Assembly: GCF_003788585.1 (NCBI RefSeq)
Contig: NZ_AYKG01000001.1
Location: forward strand, 186,001-250,000
DNA from: Salinisphaera japonica YTM-1
Lineage (GTDB): Bacteria > Pseudomonadota > Gammaproteobacteria > Nevskiales > Salinisphaeraceae
Reading direction: 5' to 3'
DNA: 64,000 bases
The notes beneath the pieces are model-generated. The model was not told where the DNA came from. It ran no database searches and saw only the letters and a list, made by a program, of their open reading frames with translations. Below, piece after piece: positions 46,345 to 54,916 of the stretch; position 1 is the stretch's first letter; every line of letters starts with the position of its first letter. Position numbers and translations under genes: made by a program.

Positions 46345-47664
46345 AAACGTCAGCCCTGCGGCAATGATGATGCCGGTCACGAACAGCTGAATCAGGCAGA
46401 AGCCCATGATGTCGGCGGCCTTCAATCCGGCGATGGCCAATACCGGCAGTGCCCAGAACGGTTGCAGCAGGTTCGTCCAGGCATCCCCCCAGGCAATCGC
46501 CATGGCGATACGTGGCATGTCGGCACCCAGCGCCTCGGCCGCCGGGATCATCACCGGCGCCTGTACCGCCCACTGGCCGCCGCCGGAAGGCACGAACAGA
46601 TTCACGATGCCGGCGCTGATGAACGACCAGAAAGCCAGCGTATCGGCCGTGGCGATCGAAGCGAACCAGCCGGACAGGGCCTCGGCCAGGCCCGACTGCG
46701 TCATGATCGCCATGATGCCGGCATAGAACGGAAACTGGATCACGATGCCGGCCCCGCCACGAATACCCGCCTGCAGGCTGGCCAGCAGGCGCGTGGGCGT
46801 GCCGTGCAGCACGATCGCCACCATCAAAAACAAGAAATTGACGACGTTTAGATTCAGCCCCTGGCCACGCAGAAAGAAATAATCCGCCAGATAGGCCAGC
46901 CCGGCCAGCCCCACGCACCCGGCCAGCAGCCGACTGTGCTCCAGATGCTCGGCCGGGCGCGACGGCCGCACCGGATTCGATGCGGGTTCCTCGAGCGCCT
47001 CGCGCGAGGCAATGACGGATTCATCATCGCCCGGCAGCATCAGCCGGTTGATCAGTGGCACCACCACGAACAGCGCGGCCACGATCGCCAGATTGAAGCC
47101 GGCAAACAGTGTTTGGCTCGTATCGATCACGCCGATGGTCTCGGCGGTGAAGTGGCCCGGCGTTGCAATGGTCAGGGGGATCGAGCCCGCCAGCCCCCCG
47201 TGCCAGACAACGAACCCCGAGTACGCGCTGGCCACGAGCAGCCGATAATCCACCCGCACGTGTCGCGCCAGCGCCTTGGCGAACAAGGCACCAACAACCA
47301 GGCCGAACCCCCAGTTCAGCCAGCTTGCCGCCAGCGAGACCAGCGTGACGTAGATGATCGCACTCGCCGCACTGTGAACACGTCGCGCCAGCGTATCGAG
47401 CAGACGGGCCACCGGCGGCGAGTGCGCCAGCATGAAGCCACTGACGAGCACCAGCAGCATCTGCATGGAGAACGTAAGCAGGTTCCAGAAGCCGTCGCCC
47501 CAGATCCGCAACACCTCGTGGGCCCGGGTGGGCGTGGCCGCGATCGCTGCCCCGGCCGCCACCAGCGTCAGGACAAGCACGAATACATACGGATCGGGCA
47601 GGTAACGCTCGACCAGGCGTACCGCCGGGCGAGACAGCCAGCGCAACATGGGACAGCCTTTCAT
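46339..47664 (-). CDS. AtoE-family short-chain fatty acid transporter
   Basis: Inner-membrane carrier of 441 residues (436 from the internal ATG at 47649, MLRWLSRPAVRLVERYLPDPYVFV, which fits the family better). The blocks TFSMQMLLVLVSGFMLAHSPPV, ASWLNWGFGLVVGALFAK, YSGFVVWHGGLAGSIPL and INLFVPSGGGQWAVQAPVM are diagnostic for the AtoE/TIGR00366 family. It should import short-chain acids such as acetoacetate or butyrate. No ato genes are adjacent. Confidence 0.93.
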   Translation of the reverse strand: MKGCPMLRWLSRPAVRLVERYLPDPYVFVLVLTLVAAGAAIAATPTRAHEVLRIWGDGFWNLLTFSMQMLLVLVSGFMLAHSPPVARLLDTLARRVHSAASAIIYVTLVSLAASWLNWGFGLVVGALFAKALARHVRVDYRLLVASAYSGFVVWHGGLAGSIPLTIATPGHFTAETIGVIDTSQTLFAGFNLAIVAALFVVVPLINRLMLPGDDESVIASREALEEPASNPVRPSRPAEHLEHSRLLAGCVGLAGLAYLADYFFLRGQGLNLNVVNFLFLMVAIVLHGTPTRLLASLQAGIRGGAGIVIQFPFYAGIMAIMTQSGLAEALSGWFASIATADTLAFWSFISAGIVNLFVPSGGGQWAVQAPVMIPAAEALGADMPRIAMAIAWGDAWTNLLQPFWALPVLAIAGLKAADIMGFCLIQLFVTGIIIAAGLTFL

Positions 47665-48065
47665 GGGTGTTGGCTCGGGAACGATAGCCTAGCGGCTCAT
47701 CCGAATCGGCCATAGAAGCCGATGGTCGTAATGTGTCGTTCACCACCAGGGACTTACACGCGATCGGCGTATTCGGCAAGCTAAAAATCGCGTATCTTTT
47801 TGGCGTTGTCGTATTGACGCAATCGGCCTTGTCAGGGCGTCGACATTTTGGCCAAGAATTGACCACGCGCGCTTGAACTCCCGTGTGACAAGCGATGAGA
47901 CGATTCACCCACGGCTTTATCCACAGATTTTGTGAGTTGTTCAGATCGCGTTTCGCTACCGCGATGGCGGGTTATTTCGCCATGCCGCGCCAAGAAATAA
48001 GGCGCGACGACGACGACCACGCCCCGAACACGCTTGAACTGCGCAATTGCAAGGTGACCCAATCC

Positions 48066-48458
48066 ATGCCTTATCTACAACTCGACACGACCCAATCGTT
48101 TTCAGGCGAGGAAAAAGCTGCGTTCTCGGCCGCGCTGGCCGACTGTTATGCCAGGCACATGCAGATGGATCGTCGGCGTATCAGCGTGGCGATACGTGAA
48201 TTGGGCCCGGACGGGCTCTGGCGCATCGTGGATGACCAGCCCGTGCCGGCGAACCTGCTCATGTGTGATATTCGCCTTGGCCGCGAGGCTGCGCGGCGAC
48301 AGGCTTTGGCCGAGGCGATGCTGGCAGTCTGCCAGGCCGAGCTCGGGCTGGCTGTCGAGCGGGTGAACATCGAGTTCACCCAGCACGCAGCCGATGAGAT
48401 GTACCACCCGACGCTGGGCGGGTTCAGCCCGGATTGGCATCCTTCAGACGATCAGTGA
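48066..48458 (+). CDS. Tautomerase-superfamily protein
   Basis: 130 residues starting MPYLQLDTTQSFSGEEKAAFSAALADCYARHM. Removal of Met exposes Pro1, the catalytic base of tautomerases, which decides this start; aaggtga 9 bp upstream is a good ribosome-binding site. RRISVAIRELGPDGLW and LAEAMLAVCQAELGLAVERVNIEFTQ support the fold. The longer frame from 47895 would bury Pro1. Substrate is unknown. Confidence 0.88.
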   Translation: MPYLQLDTTQSFSGEEKAAFSAALADCYARHMQMDRRRISVAIRELGPDGLWRIVDDQPVPANLLMCDIRLGREAARRQALAEAMLAVCQAELGLAVERVNIEFTQHAADEMYHPTLGGFSPDWHPSDDQ

Positions 48459-48489
48459 GGAAAGCCCATCGCTCAGAGGCGAACGCCCG

Positions 48490-48744
48490 TTACTCGTGGT
48501 TGACGTCGCCCATGTCAGCCGGCGGCATGCGCGACTGACCATCGCCACCGCCCTGGCCTTCAAGCTCACGTTCCTTGCGGATCGCCTGCTCGGCAAGCTC
48601 TTGAAACTCGGGCCAGTCCGTCACCGCCGCTACGGCTTCGGCCTGCAGACGCACGGCTTCGGCAGCCAGCGGGCTCTCGGCCTGGGCCAGGGCTTTCTGG
48701 CGACTCTGGTGATAGGTCGCACGACGATCATCGGTGTTTCGCAT
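48490..48744 (-). CDS. Small hydrophilic protein of unknown function
   Basis: 84 residues, mostly helical and highly charged (ESPLAAEAVRLQAEAVAAVTDWPEFQELAEQAIRKERELEGQGG). No domain recognised. It starts 113 bp after the acyl-CoA oxidase gene ends on the same strand and is convergent with the tautomerase gene. Base use is like that of its neighbours, so it is probably a real gene. Confidence 0.5.
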   Translation of the reverse strand: MRNTDDRRATYHQSRQKALAQAESPLAAEAVRLQAEAVAAVTDWPEFQELAEQAIRKERELEGQGGGDGQSRMPPADMGDVNHE

Positions 48745-48856
48745 CAGTGGTTTTATACGTCAAAGACTTGATCCACAGCATATACCAGCCGCGGCGCCTT
48801 GGATGCGCAGCCCAGCCGCCCTGCCGTCATATTTCACGCGCCCGGCGGAATAGTGT

Positions 48857-51190
48857 TCAGGCGACACCGTCATCCGCGGCATGCTTGAGCGGCTCGCGGC
48901 CGATATAGTCCTCGAAGGCGATCGGCGCCGACAGGCAGCCATCGGGAATCGCAAAAGCCTCGACGTAGCCCAGCGCATCCGGCCGGATTTCATCGAGCAG
49001 CTTTATCCGTAGACGTCGTAGTGCCTTGCGTTTGGTGGGCTGAAAATAACCCTGGTCGAGATACCACGCCGAATCGGCATAGATCGTGTCAACGGCGGCC
49101 AACTGGCGCATGGTCTCCAGCGCGTCACGGGTGGGCCCGGCCTCGAGCGCGGCCACGCGTTTGGCAAAACAGACCGCGATATGATGCTCCATATCGGCCT
49201 TGGCGTAGGCCATCAGATGATCCTGAATATCCGTGAACGCGATGAACGGCTCCATGCCGTCGGTGATGCGCTTGCGGATACGGCGTGCGGCCGAGACCAG
49301 CATGTTGTGCGCCCGCAGTTTGAGCACCTCGAGATGAAAATCGGCATCCCGCAGGTGGTCTTCGTCGGTCTTGCGCTGAATGACCGGGTTGCCCTCGAGC
49401 AGTTCGGTGCGGGCCTTGCCGGCCAGCTCCTTGGCGATGGTGGCCACCAGATTCTGTTCAAAGCCCTTGGCATAGCTGGCCAGCTTGTTCTTGGCCAGCA
49501 GCTGCATGAGCACCGTGTTGTCGCCCTCGAATGTCGCGAACACATCGATATCGCGGCGCACGGTGGCGATCTGGTTCTCCGAGAGAAAACCCAGGCCACC
49601 ACAACACTCGCGTGCCTGCTGGCAGGCATCGATCGCCTCCCACGAGGCCATTGATTTGAGCCCCGCGGCCAGCGTTTCGATATGCCGCGAGTCGGCCTCG
49701 GTCCGATTGCGGAACTGCTCGATCAGATCCTCGATCGCGAAATGCAGGGCATAGGTGTGGGCGATCTTTGGAAACAAACGCATCTGATGCGTTCGATAAT
49801 CGAGAACCCGCAGCTCCTTGCCATCGTCGCCGCCGAACTGACGCCGCAACGCGCCGTAGCGGGTGGCGATGGTCAAAGCCTTCTTGGCTGCGGTGACGCA
49901 GGCCGAGGCCACGCTGATGCGCCCGCCCACGAGCGTGCCCAGCATCGTGAAGAACCGTTTGTTATCCGAGGCGATCGGGCTTTCGTAAGTGCCGTCCGGT
50001 TGTACCACCGCGTAGCGATCAAGCAGGTTCTTGCGTGGAATACGAACCTGGTCGAAGTAAAGCCGGCCGTTATCGACGCCGACCAGGCCCATCTTGGGCC
50101 CGCAGTCCTCGATGCGCACGCCGGGCGCGGCCTGGCCGTCATCGGTACGAATCGGCACTACAAAGGCATGGACGCCATAGCTTTCGCCCCCGGTGTTGAG
50201 CTGGGCGAACACGGTGGCCGCGTGGCCGTCGCGGGCCGCGTTGCCGATCCACTCCTTGCGTGCCGACATGGTGGGCGTATTGAGCACGAACTCTTGCGTG
50301 GCCGGATCGTAAGTCGCCGTGGTTTCCAGCTCCTGCACGTTCGAGCCGTGGCCGGATTCGGTCATGGCAAACCCGCCGAGCAGATCCAGCGAAGCGATAT
50401 CGGGCAGATAGGTCTTGTGGTGCTCGTCGTTGCCCAGAAAGATGATGCTGCCGCCGAACAGACCGAACTGCACGCCGAATTTCACCACCAGCGACAGATC
50501 GAACATGGCAAGCGCCATGAAGACATGGATGAAGCCGGCCATATTGCCCTGCCCGCCCACGCTTTCCGGCAGCGCCGAGGCCGCCATATCGCGATGCTCG
50601 GCCAAGTGTTGCAGCCAGCGCAGCACCCGCGCACGCGCGGCCTCGCTGGTTTCATCGTAGGCGTAGGCAAAGACATCGTGTTCCAGGATGTCACGAACCT
50701 GTTGCCATTCATGGGCATAGTCGCCTTCAAGCACGGCCTGAACACGGGCCGGATTGAACCGCGACGGCTGCTCGTTGAACGACTGGCCGACCGGCTGGCC
50801 GGCATCCTGAAAGATCTCGGACGACACGCCCATGCCGCTGATGTTGCGCTCCTTGGCATAGCGCCCGACGGCATCCGTGACCTGTGTGCTGTCGGCGCCG
50901 TTCATGGCCGCTGACATGGCGGCCAACGAGGGCTGGCGATGACGCACCTGTTCGCGAATACGCCGGCGCAGCACCGAACATTCGGTGGCCGAAGGCGCAG
51001 CCTGTGGCGATAACCACTCGTCAAGCACGCGCGCGTCATCGCTGCCCAACGGGCCGATCGTCCCGGCCAGTTCGCGGATGCGCTGGCCTTCCTCGTTGGC
51101 GAGCGTGCCATCGGCCCAGGCAATATAGATCACCGGCAGCAGTGGCCGTAGGTGCTGGCTGTCGATCAGTGCATCAAGACGCTGGCTCAT
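48857..51190 (-). CDS. Acyl-CoA oxidase/dehydrogenase with N-terminal TerB-like domain
   Basis: 777 residues from MSQRLDAL. The first about 80 residues (LRPLLPVIYIAWADGTLANEEGQRIREL) resemble a TerB-like helical domain with its acidic D-G...E motif. The rest is a peroxisomal-type acyl-CoA oxidase/dehydrogenase: GGQGNMAGFIHVFMALAMFD, LLGGFAMTESGHGSNVQELETTATYD, FVVPIRTDDGQ, GRISVASACVTAAKKAL and the FAD/acyl end RECCGGLGFLSENQIATVRRDIDVFATFEGDN. It catalyses alpha,beta-desaturation of an acyl-CoA. The TerB-like part is the odd feature. Confidence 0.88.
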   Translation of the reverse strand: MSQRLDALIDSQHLRPLLPVIYIAWADGTLANEEGQRIRELAGTIGPLGSDDARVLDEWLSPQAAPSATECSVLRRRIREQVRHRQPSLAAMSAAMNGADSTQVTDAVGRYAKERNISGMGVSSEIFQDAGQPVGQSFNEQPSRFNPARVQAVLEGDYAHEWQQVRDILEHDVFAYAYDETSEAARARVLRWLQHLAEHRDMAASALPESVGGQGNMAGFIHVFMALAMFDLSLVVKFGVQFGLFGGSIIFLGNDEHHKTYLPDIASLDLLGGFAMTESGHGSNVQELETTATYDPATQEFVLNTPTMSARKEWIGNAARDGHAATVFAQLNTGGESYGVHAFVVPIRTDDGQAAPGVRIEDCGPKMGLVGVDNGRLYFDQVRIPRKNLLDRYAVVQPDGTYESPIASDNKRFFTMLGTLVGGRISVASACVTAAKKALTIATRYGALRRQFGGDDGKELRVLDYRTHQMRLFPKIAHTYALHFAIEDLIEQFRNRTEADSRHIETLAAGLKSMASWEAIDACQQARECCGGLGFLSENQIATVRRDIDVFATFEGDNTVLMQLLAKNKLASYAKGFEQNLVATIAKELAGKARTELLEGNPVIQRKTDEDHLRDADFHLEVLKLRAHNMLVSAARRIRKRITDGMEPFIAFTDIQDHLMAYAKADMEHHIAVCFAKRVAALEAGPTRDALETMRQLAAVDTIYADSAWYLDQGYFQPTKRKALRRLRIKLLDEIRPDALGYVEAFAIPDGCLSAPIAFEDYIGREPLKHAADDGVA

Positions 51191-51322
51191 GGCGGTTTTC
51201 CGATCCGAAAAGACATCTTGTCTTTTGTACCAGAAATCCGCCGTGATCAATCCTTATCACGGCGCTTTTCATTGATCGGCCGTCGACGATTGAAAACATC
51301 GATCGACGGCCGGCACTCGCGG

Positions 51323-51799
51323 CTACTCGGTGCCGCTCAGAAAAAGCGCGCGCGCCTTGGCACCGATGCGCGCGCATAGACGGCGCGCGGTGTCGGCATC
51401 AGCATCTTCAAGCGTGAAGTGTCGATCCTGTGCGCTGGTCAGAATCCCGGTCTGGCCGTGGGTGAACTCGGCCTCGTGGGACAGCACCTCGCGTCCGCCC
51501 TGTGCCTCGATCAGCTCGTCGGCGGTTTTCTGCGCGGCGTTATCGGCCAACCCCTTGTCGTTGCAGTAGTCGAGCACGCCGGCGATGTTGGCCGGCGCGC
51601 CAAGATCGAAAGAGCCGGTCGCCAGCTGGCTCAGCAAGGCACTTCCGGCCGGGGCCGGGGCCACGGTTTCATCGGCCGAGGCCTGGGTGTCATTCGGATA
51701 ATCAGTTTCGATCTTGTCCTGGGCAATACTTGTCGTGGTGCCGATAGCCAGTAGAGAAAGCGATGCCAGCACCGCCGCGACCGAGGAATTCAAAGACAT
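51323..51799 (-). CDS. DUF2501 (YjjA-like) periplasmic protein
   Basis: 158 residues from MSLNSSVAAVLASLSLLAIG, a signal peptide ending SIA before QDKIETD. The core LLSQLATGSFDLGAPANIAGVLDYCNDKGLADNAAQKTADELIE is DUF2501, whose E. coli member is YjjA. Function is unknown. A longer frame to 51916 is rejected because it destroys the signal. Confidence 0.8.
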   Translation of the reverse strand: MSLNSSVAAVLASLSLLAIGTTTSIAQDKIETDYPNDTQASADETVAPAPAGSALLSQLATGSFDLGAPANIAGVLDYCNDKGLADNAAQKTADELIEAQGGREVLSHEAEFTHGQTGILTSAQDRHFTLEDADADTARRLCARIGAKARALFLSGTE

Positions 51800-51994
51800 T
51801 GATGAGGTCCTAAAGAAGTTGCCGGGCAAATGTTGTCTGACTGGATCTCGCCAGTGACAACGGTTGGCCTGCCTGAACGATCTGCGTGTCGTAACCGTCA
51901 GACGCGACCGAATCATAACCCGGTATGATTTTGCTGATATACGATTTGTCTGCGCGTGTCGCAGCTGTGATTACCACCGTTTCGAAGGATTGCC

Positions 51995-52909
51995 ATGATC
52001 ATCCCTACCGTCCCTCGATTTAGACAGATCTTCGCCGACCTGTGGCGGCCGCTGACCGTCATGTTTCTCTGGGACGTGCTGGTAACCGTCATCTACTTTG
52101 CACAGCCCGAGCGTTATACCGATTTCCAGTCCTCTGCGCTATCGAAAACCACGCTTACCCTGTTCGGTACGGTCGTTGCGCTCTTTCTGGGCTTTCGATC
52201 CAATTCGGCCTACGCGCGCTGGTGGGAAGGCCGTATTCTTTGGGGGCTGATGATCAACGCCTCGCGCAACATCAACCGCTGCGCGCTGTCGTTTGTCGGT
52301 GCCGCGGACGAGCGCGCGCGGGCGCTGCGGGATCGCATCATCATCAACCAGTGTGCCTATGTCCACGTGCTGCGCTGCCAGCTGCGTGGTACTGACCGGG
52401 AGGAGCCGGCACGGCGTCTGCTCGATAAAACCGATGCCGACCATGCGTTGAAGTTTACAAACGCAGCCAACGCCTTGATGAACGACTCGGCCATGGCCGT
52501 CGAAAACGCCCGTCGGGAGGGTTATATCGACACCATGCAGCAGAACCGTATCGAGGCCATATTCATCGATATCCTGGATTCTCAGGGCGGCATGGAGCGT
52601 ATCAAGAAGACCCCGCTACCCATGCAATACCGCCTGTTTCCACAGCTTTTCGTGCGTGTGTTCTGTGTGTTTCTGCCGATTGGTATGGCTCCGTATCTGG
52701 GGATCTGGACACCGATCGGCTCCTCACTGGTCGCGCTGATGTTCCTGGCGGCGCTGCGTATCGGCGACGATCTGGTCGATCCCTTCGCCAACACCCCGCA
52801 CGATCTGCCGCTGCACGCGATGTGCACCACCATCGAGGTCGATCTCATGGAAGGCATCGGACGCAAACCACCGAAGATGCCCGAGCCCGTCCACGGCATT
52901 CTCTGGTAG
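51995..52909 (+). CDS. Bestrophin-family channel
   Basis: 304-residue inner-membrane protein. FRQIFADLWRPLTVMFLWDVLVTVIYF, then SKTTLTLFGTVVALFLGFRSNSAYARWWEGRILWGLMINASRNI is the bestrophin/UPF0187 signature with its Arg-rich FRSNSAYARWWE, and PLPMQYRLFPQLFVRVFC and RIGDDLVDPFANTPHDLPLHAM complete it. It should form a chloride- or cation-conducting pentamer. It stands alone before tRNA-Arg(UCG). Confidence 0.93.
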   Translation: MIIPTVPRFRQIFADLWRPLTVMFLWDVLVTVIYFAQPERYTDFQSSALSKTTLTLFGTVVALFLGFRSNSAYARWWEGRILWGLMINASRNINRCALSFVGAADERARALRDRIIINQCAYVHVLRCQLRGTDREEPARRLLDKTDADHALKFTNAANALMNDSAMAVENARREGYIDTMQQNRIEAIFIDILDSQGGMERIKKTPLPMQYRLFPQLFVRVFCVFLPIGMAPYLGIWTPIGSSLVALMFLAALRIGDDLVDPFANTPHDLPLHAMCTTIEVDLMEGIGRKPPKMPEPVHGILW

Positions 52910-52981
52910 TGGCTGCCCAAGGCCGGCGTGTCGACATCCAAGGGTGACGCACGCCCGCCGCTGGCATACACTACGCACCAC

Positions 52982-53058
52982 GCGCCCGTAGCTCAGCTGG
53001 ATAGAGCACCGGCCTTCGAAGCCGGGTGTCGCAGGTTCGAATCCTGCCGGGCGCACCA
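52982..53058 (+). tRNA. tRNA-Arg(UCG)
   Basis: Full cloverleaf: acceptor GCGCCCG/CGGGCGC, D-stem GCTC/GAGC, anticodon stem CCGGC/GCCGG with loop CTTCGAA, so anticodon TCG reading CGA, T-arm GCAGG-TTCGAAT-CCTGC, discriminator A and encoded CCA. Length 77 nt. Three tandem repeats carrying its 3' end follow directly. Confidence 0.97.
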
Positions 53059-53243
53059 ATACCTAGGCGCTCCTCTTGGCTTTCAGAGTTCTGGCGGCGT
53101 AATCGGAGCCCATTCGAACCTGCGACACAATCAGTAAGTCAGGTTCGACGGCTGCGCAACGCGCAGACGAACAGTACGGCAGTGCCGTACTGGCCCCGTA
53201 GGGGTGAGCGGCAAAGCCGCGAATAATCCTGCCGGGCGCACCA
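53059..53243 (+). repeat. Repeat unit 1 behind tRNA-Arg(UCG) (185 bp, ends in tRNA 3' copy)
   Basis: It abuts the tRNA CCA and ends with an exact copy of the last 19 nt of the tRNA (aatcctgccgggcgcacca, 53225-53243; original 53040-53058). Five hairpins precede it: 53114-53122/53140-53148 (9 bp), 53152-53157/53161-53166, 53172-53180/53184-53192, 53194-53197/53201-53204 and 53208-53212/53216-53220. The first 50 bp differ from units 2 and 3 and resemble the truncated fourth unit. Confidence 0.88.
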
Positions 53244-53429
53244 TACACAGGATGCTTGTTCAGAGTTTTCGGAAGCTTGAAAGCTCGAACGAAGCCCCTT
53301 CGAACCTGCGACACAATCAACAAGTCAGGTTCGACAGCTGCGCAACGCGCAGATGAACAGTACGGCAACGCCGTACTGGCCCCGAAGGGGTGAGCGGCAA
53401 AGCCGCGAATAATCCTGCCGGGCGCACCA
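53244..53429 (+). repeat. Repeat unit 2 behind tRNA-Arg(UCG) (186 bp)
   Basis: Second tandem unit, nearly identical to unit 3 over its whole length and to unit 1 from the first conserved hairpin onward. It ends with the same exact 19-nt tRNA 3' copy (53411-53429). Its loops differ from unit 1 (AAC for AGT in stem 3, GAA for GTA in stem 4) while the stems are kept. Confidence 0.88.
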
Positions 53430-53615
53430 TCAGCAGGATGCTTGTTCAAAGTTTTCGGAAGCTTGAAAGCTCGAACGAAGCCCATTCGAACCTGCGACAC
53501 GATCAACAAGTCAGGTTCGACGGCTGCGCAACGCGCAGACGAACAGTACGGCAACGCCGTACTGGCCCCGAAGGGGTGAGCGGCAAAGCCGCGAATAATC
53601 CTGCCGGGCACACCA
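53430..53615 (+). repeat. Repeat unit 3 behind tRNA-Arg(UCG) (186 bp)
   Basis: Third unit. Its tRNA 3' copy (53597-53615) has one change, gggcacacca for gggcgcacca, so it could no longer form a perfect acceptor stem. The hairpins are preserved. Confidence 0.88.
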
Positions 53616-53699
53616 ATACTGAGATGGTCTTCTAAGCCTTCAGAATCCTGATGCCATGATCGGAGCCCATTCGAACCTGCGACACGATCACTTATTCAG
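53616..53699 (+). repeat. Truncated fourth unit of the tRNA-Arg(UCG) array
   Basis: It resembles the start of unit 1 (gatcggagcccattcgaacctgcg is recognisable in two pieces: gatcggagccc and attcgaacctgcgacac) and ends just after the first hairpin, here reduced to acctg/caggt. The array therefore closes in the same hairpin at which the tRNA-Arg(CCU) array closes. Confidence 0.75.
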
Positions 53700-53798
53700 G
53701 TGCCGTCGCCACCACGCCCGCGACACCTATTCCGTGCATGCACCGGCCGCCGATGTCATTAGTCAGCGCGCGATGCCCGGTGAGTATCACGTCACTGT

Positions 53799-54029
53799 TC
53801 AACGTGGACGCTTCTGATCACGCCAGATTTTTGCCACGAGCGTTATGACCAGCGTCGCGCCCAACACTTCGATGATGGTCGTCACGATATAGCCAGCCGT
53901 GAGGTTACCGCCCCGGGCAAGCCAGAAGATCGGGCTGAGCACGACGGCGAGCCCGATCGGCGTCCAGATCGTGAGCAGCCAGCGATCGGCCCAGGCGATA
54001 AGACCTGAGCGCGCTTTGGAATCAGACAT
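53799..54029 (-). CDS. Small two-helix membrane protein
   Basis: 76 residues with two hydrophobic helices (WTPIGLAVVLSPIFWLA and AGYIVTTIIEVLGATLVITLVA) and a basic C-terminus IWRDQKRPR. No known domain. The composition and stop placement look like a real inner-membrane protein, but nothing indicates its function. Confidence 0.55.
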   Translation of the reverse strand: MSDSKARSGLIAWADRWLLTIWTPIGLAVVLSPIFWLARGGNLTAGYIVTTIIEVLGATLVITLVAKIWRDQKRPR

Positions 54030-54181
54030 GATGCCTCACGGCACGTGTGGGTCGCTGGTTGAGTATACGTGCGCGGCCGAATCGGCTCCAGGCCGGCCGG
54101 CCAGCCTCAAGAATCGCCAATCCCTTGTTGGCAAATGGTTTTTCGCGCTCTAAACTGCACGTTTATACAAGATTCGCCGTC

Positions 54182-54916
54182 GTGGCTAATTTCCGTACGC
54201 ATATCTCTGTCGCCGCCGGAATCGGCGCGGCCGCGACCAGTTATGGCTTGTATATCGGGCTGTGGCCGCTGGCGCATGCGCCCAGCCTTGTGTTGTTGAC
54301 CGCGCTTGGCGGGGTCATGCCGGATATCGATGCCGATAAGTCGCGCTCGGTACGCTTGATCTTCACCGTGCTGGCGATCGTGGCCGCGTTCATCGCGCTG
54401 TCGATCGGCCGTGCCTATTTCTCGATGGCCGTCGTGCTATGCGTGGCACTTGGCCTGTATGTGGGCATTCGCGATGCCGTGAGTGTCATATTCCGGCTCA
54501 CGACCCGTCATCGGGCAAGCTGGCATTCCCTGTTGGCCAGTGGCGGCATATCCGCAGCCACGGCGGCCTTGAGCTATCACTTCTTTGCCCAGGGCCCGCG
54601 GCTTGCATGGATCGATGGCGGGGCGATGTGTCTGGGCATGTTGATCCATCTGGCACTGGACGAGTGTTTTTCGATCGATCTTGAGGGCGCGCGCCTGAAA
54701 CGCTCGTTCGGCACCGCGCTCAAGTTTTTCGATTACCGGCGCCCGGTCGCCACCACGTTGATGGCCGGCGCGGTGGTCGCTCTGTGGCCGTGGTTGCCGC
54801 CCTGGCCCTATGCTTCGGACATGCCCGCAGCGCGCTGCATCAAGCCCGTGGCCGCGCAATCGACACCATCGCTTTCGGCTGACATCTTGTCGGTCTTTGC
54901 CCGCCAGAATCCATGA
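54182..54916 (+). CDS. YdjM-like membrane metal-dependent hydrolase (DUF457)
   Basis: 244 residues from a GTG at 54182 (VANFRTHISVAAG). Family motifs: FRTHISVAAGIGAA, ALGGVMPDIDADKSRSVR with the metal-binding Asp residues, TRHRASWHSLLA and GMLIHLALDECFSIDLEG. Several hydrophobic helices place it in the inner membrane. YdjM-type proteins are often under LexA control; I see no clear LexA box. A longer frame from 54047 lacks family features. The GNAT gene overlaps its stop by 4 bp. Confidence 0.85.
   Translation: MANFRTHISVAAGIGAAATSYGLYIGLWPLAHAPSLVLLTALGGVMPDIDADKSRSVRLIFTVLAIVAAFIALSIGRAYFSMAVVLCVALGLYVGIRDAVSVIFRLTTRHRASWHSLLASGGISAATAALSYHFFAQGPRLAWIDGGAMCLGMLIHLALDECFSIDLEGARLKRSFGTALKFFDYRRPVATTLMAGAVVALWPWLPPWPYASDMPAARCIKPVAAQSTPSLSADILSVFARQNP

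Noticed and set aside
53063-53611. A 182-codon minus-strand frame with three near-identical 62-residue repeats
   Set aside because: It is antisense to the tRNA-Arg(UCG) repeat array. Units of 186 bp are divisible by three, so the frame stays open by accident of the repeat length; no ribosome-binding site or known domain.
53059-53699. CRISPR array
   Set aside because: Units are 186 bp and almost wholly identical, with no short repeat/unique spacer alternation, and no cas genes are near.
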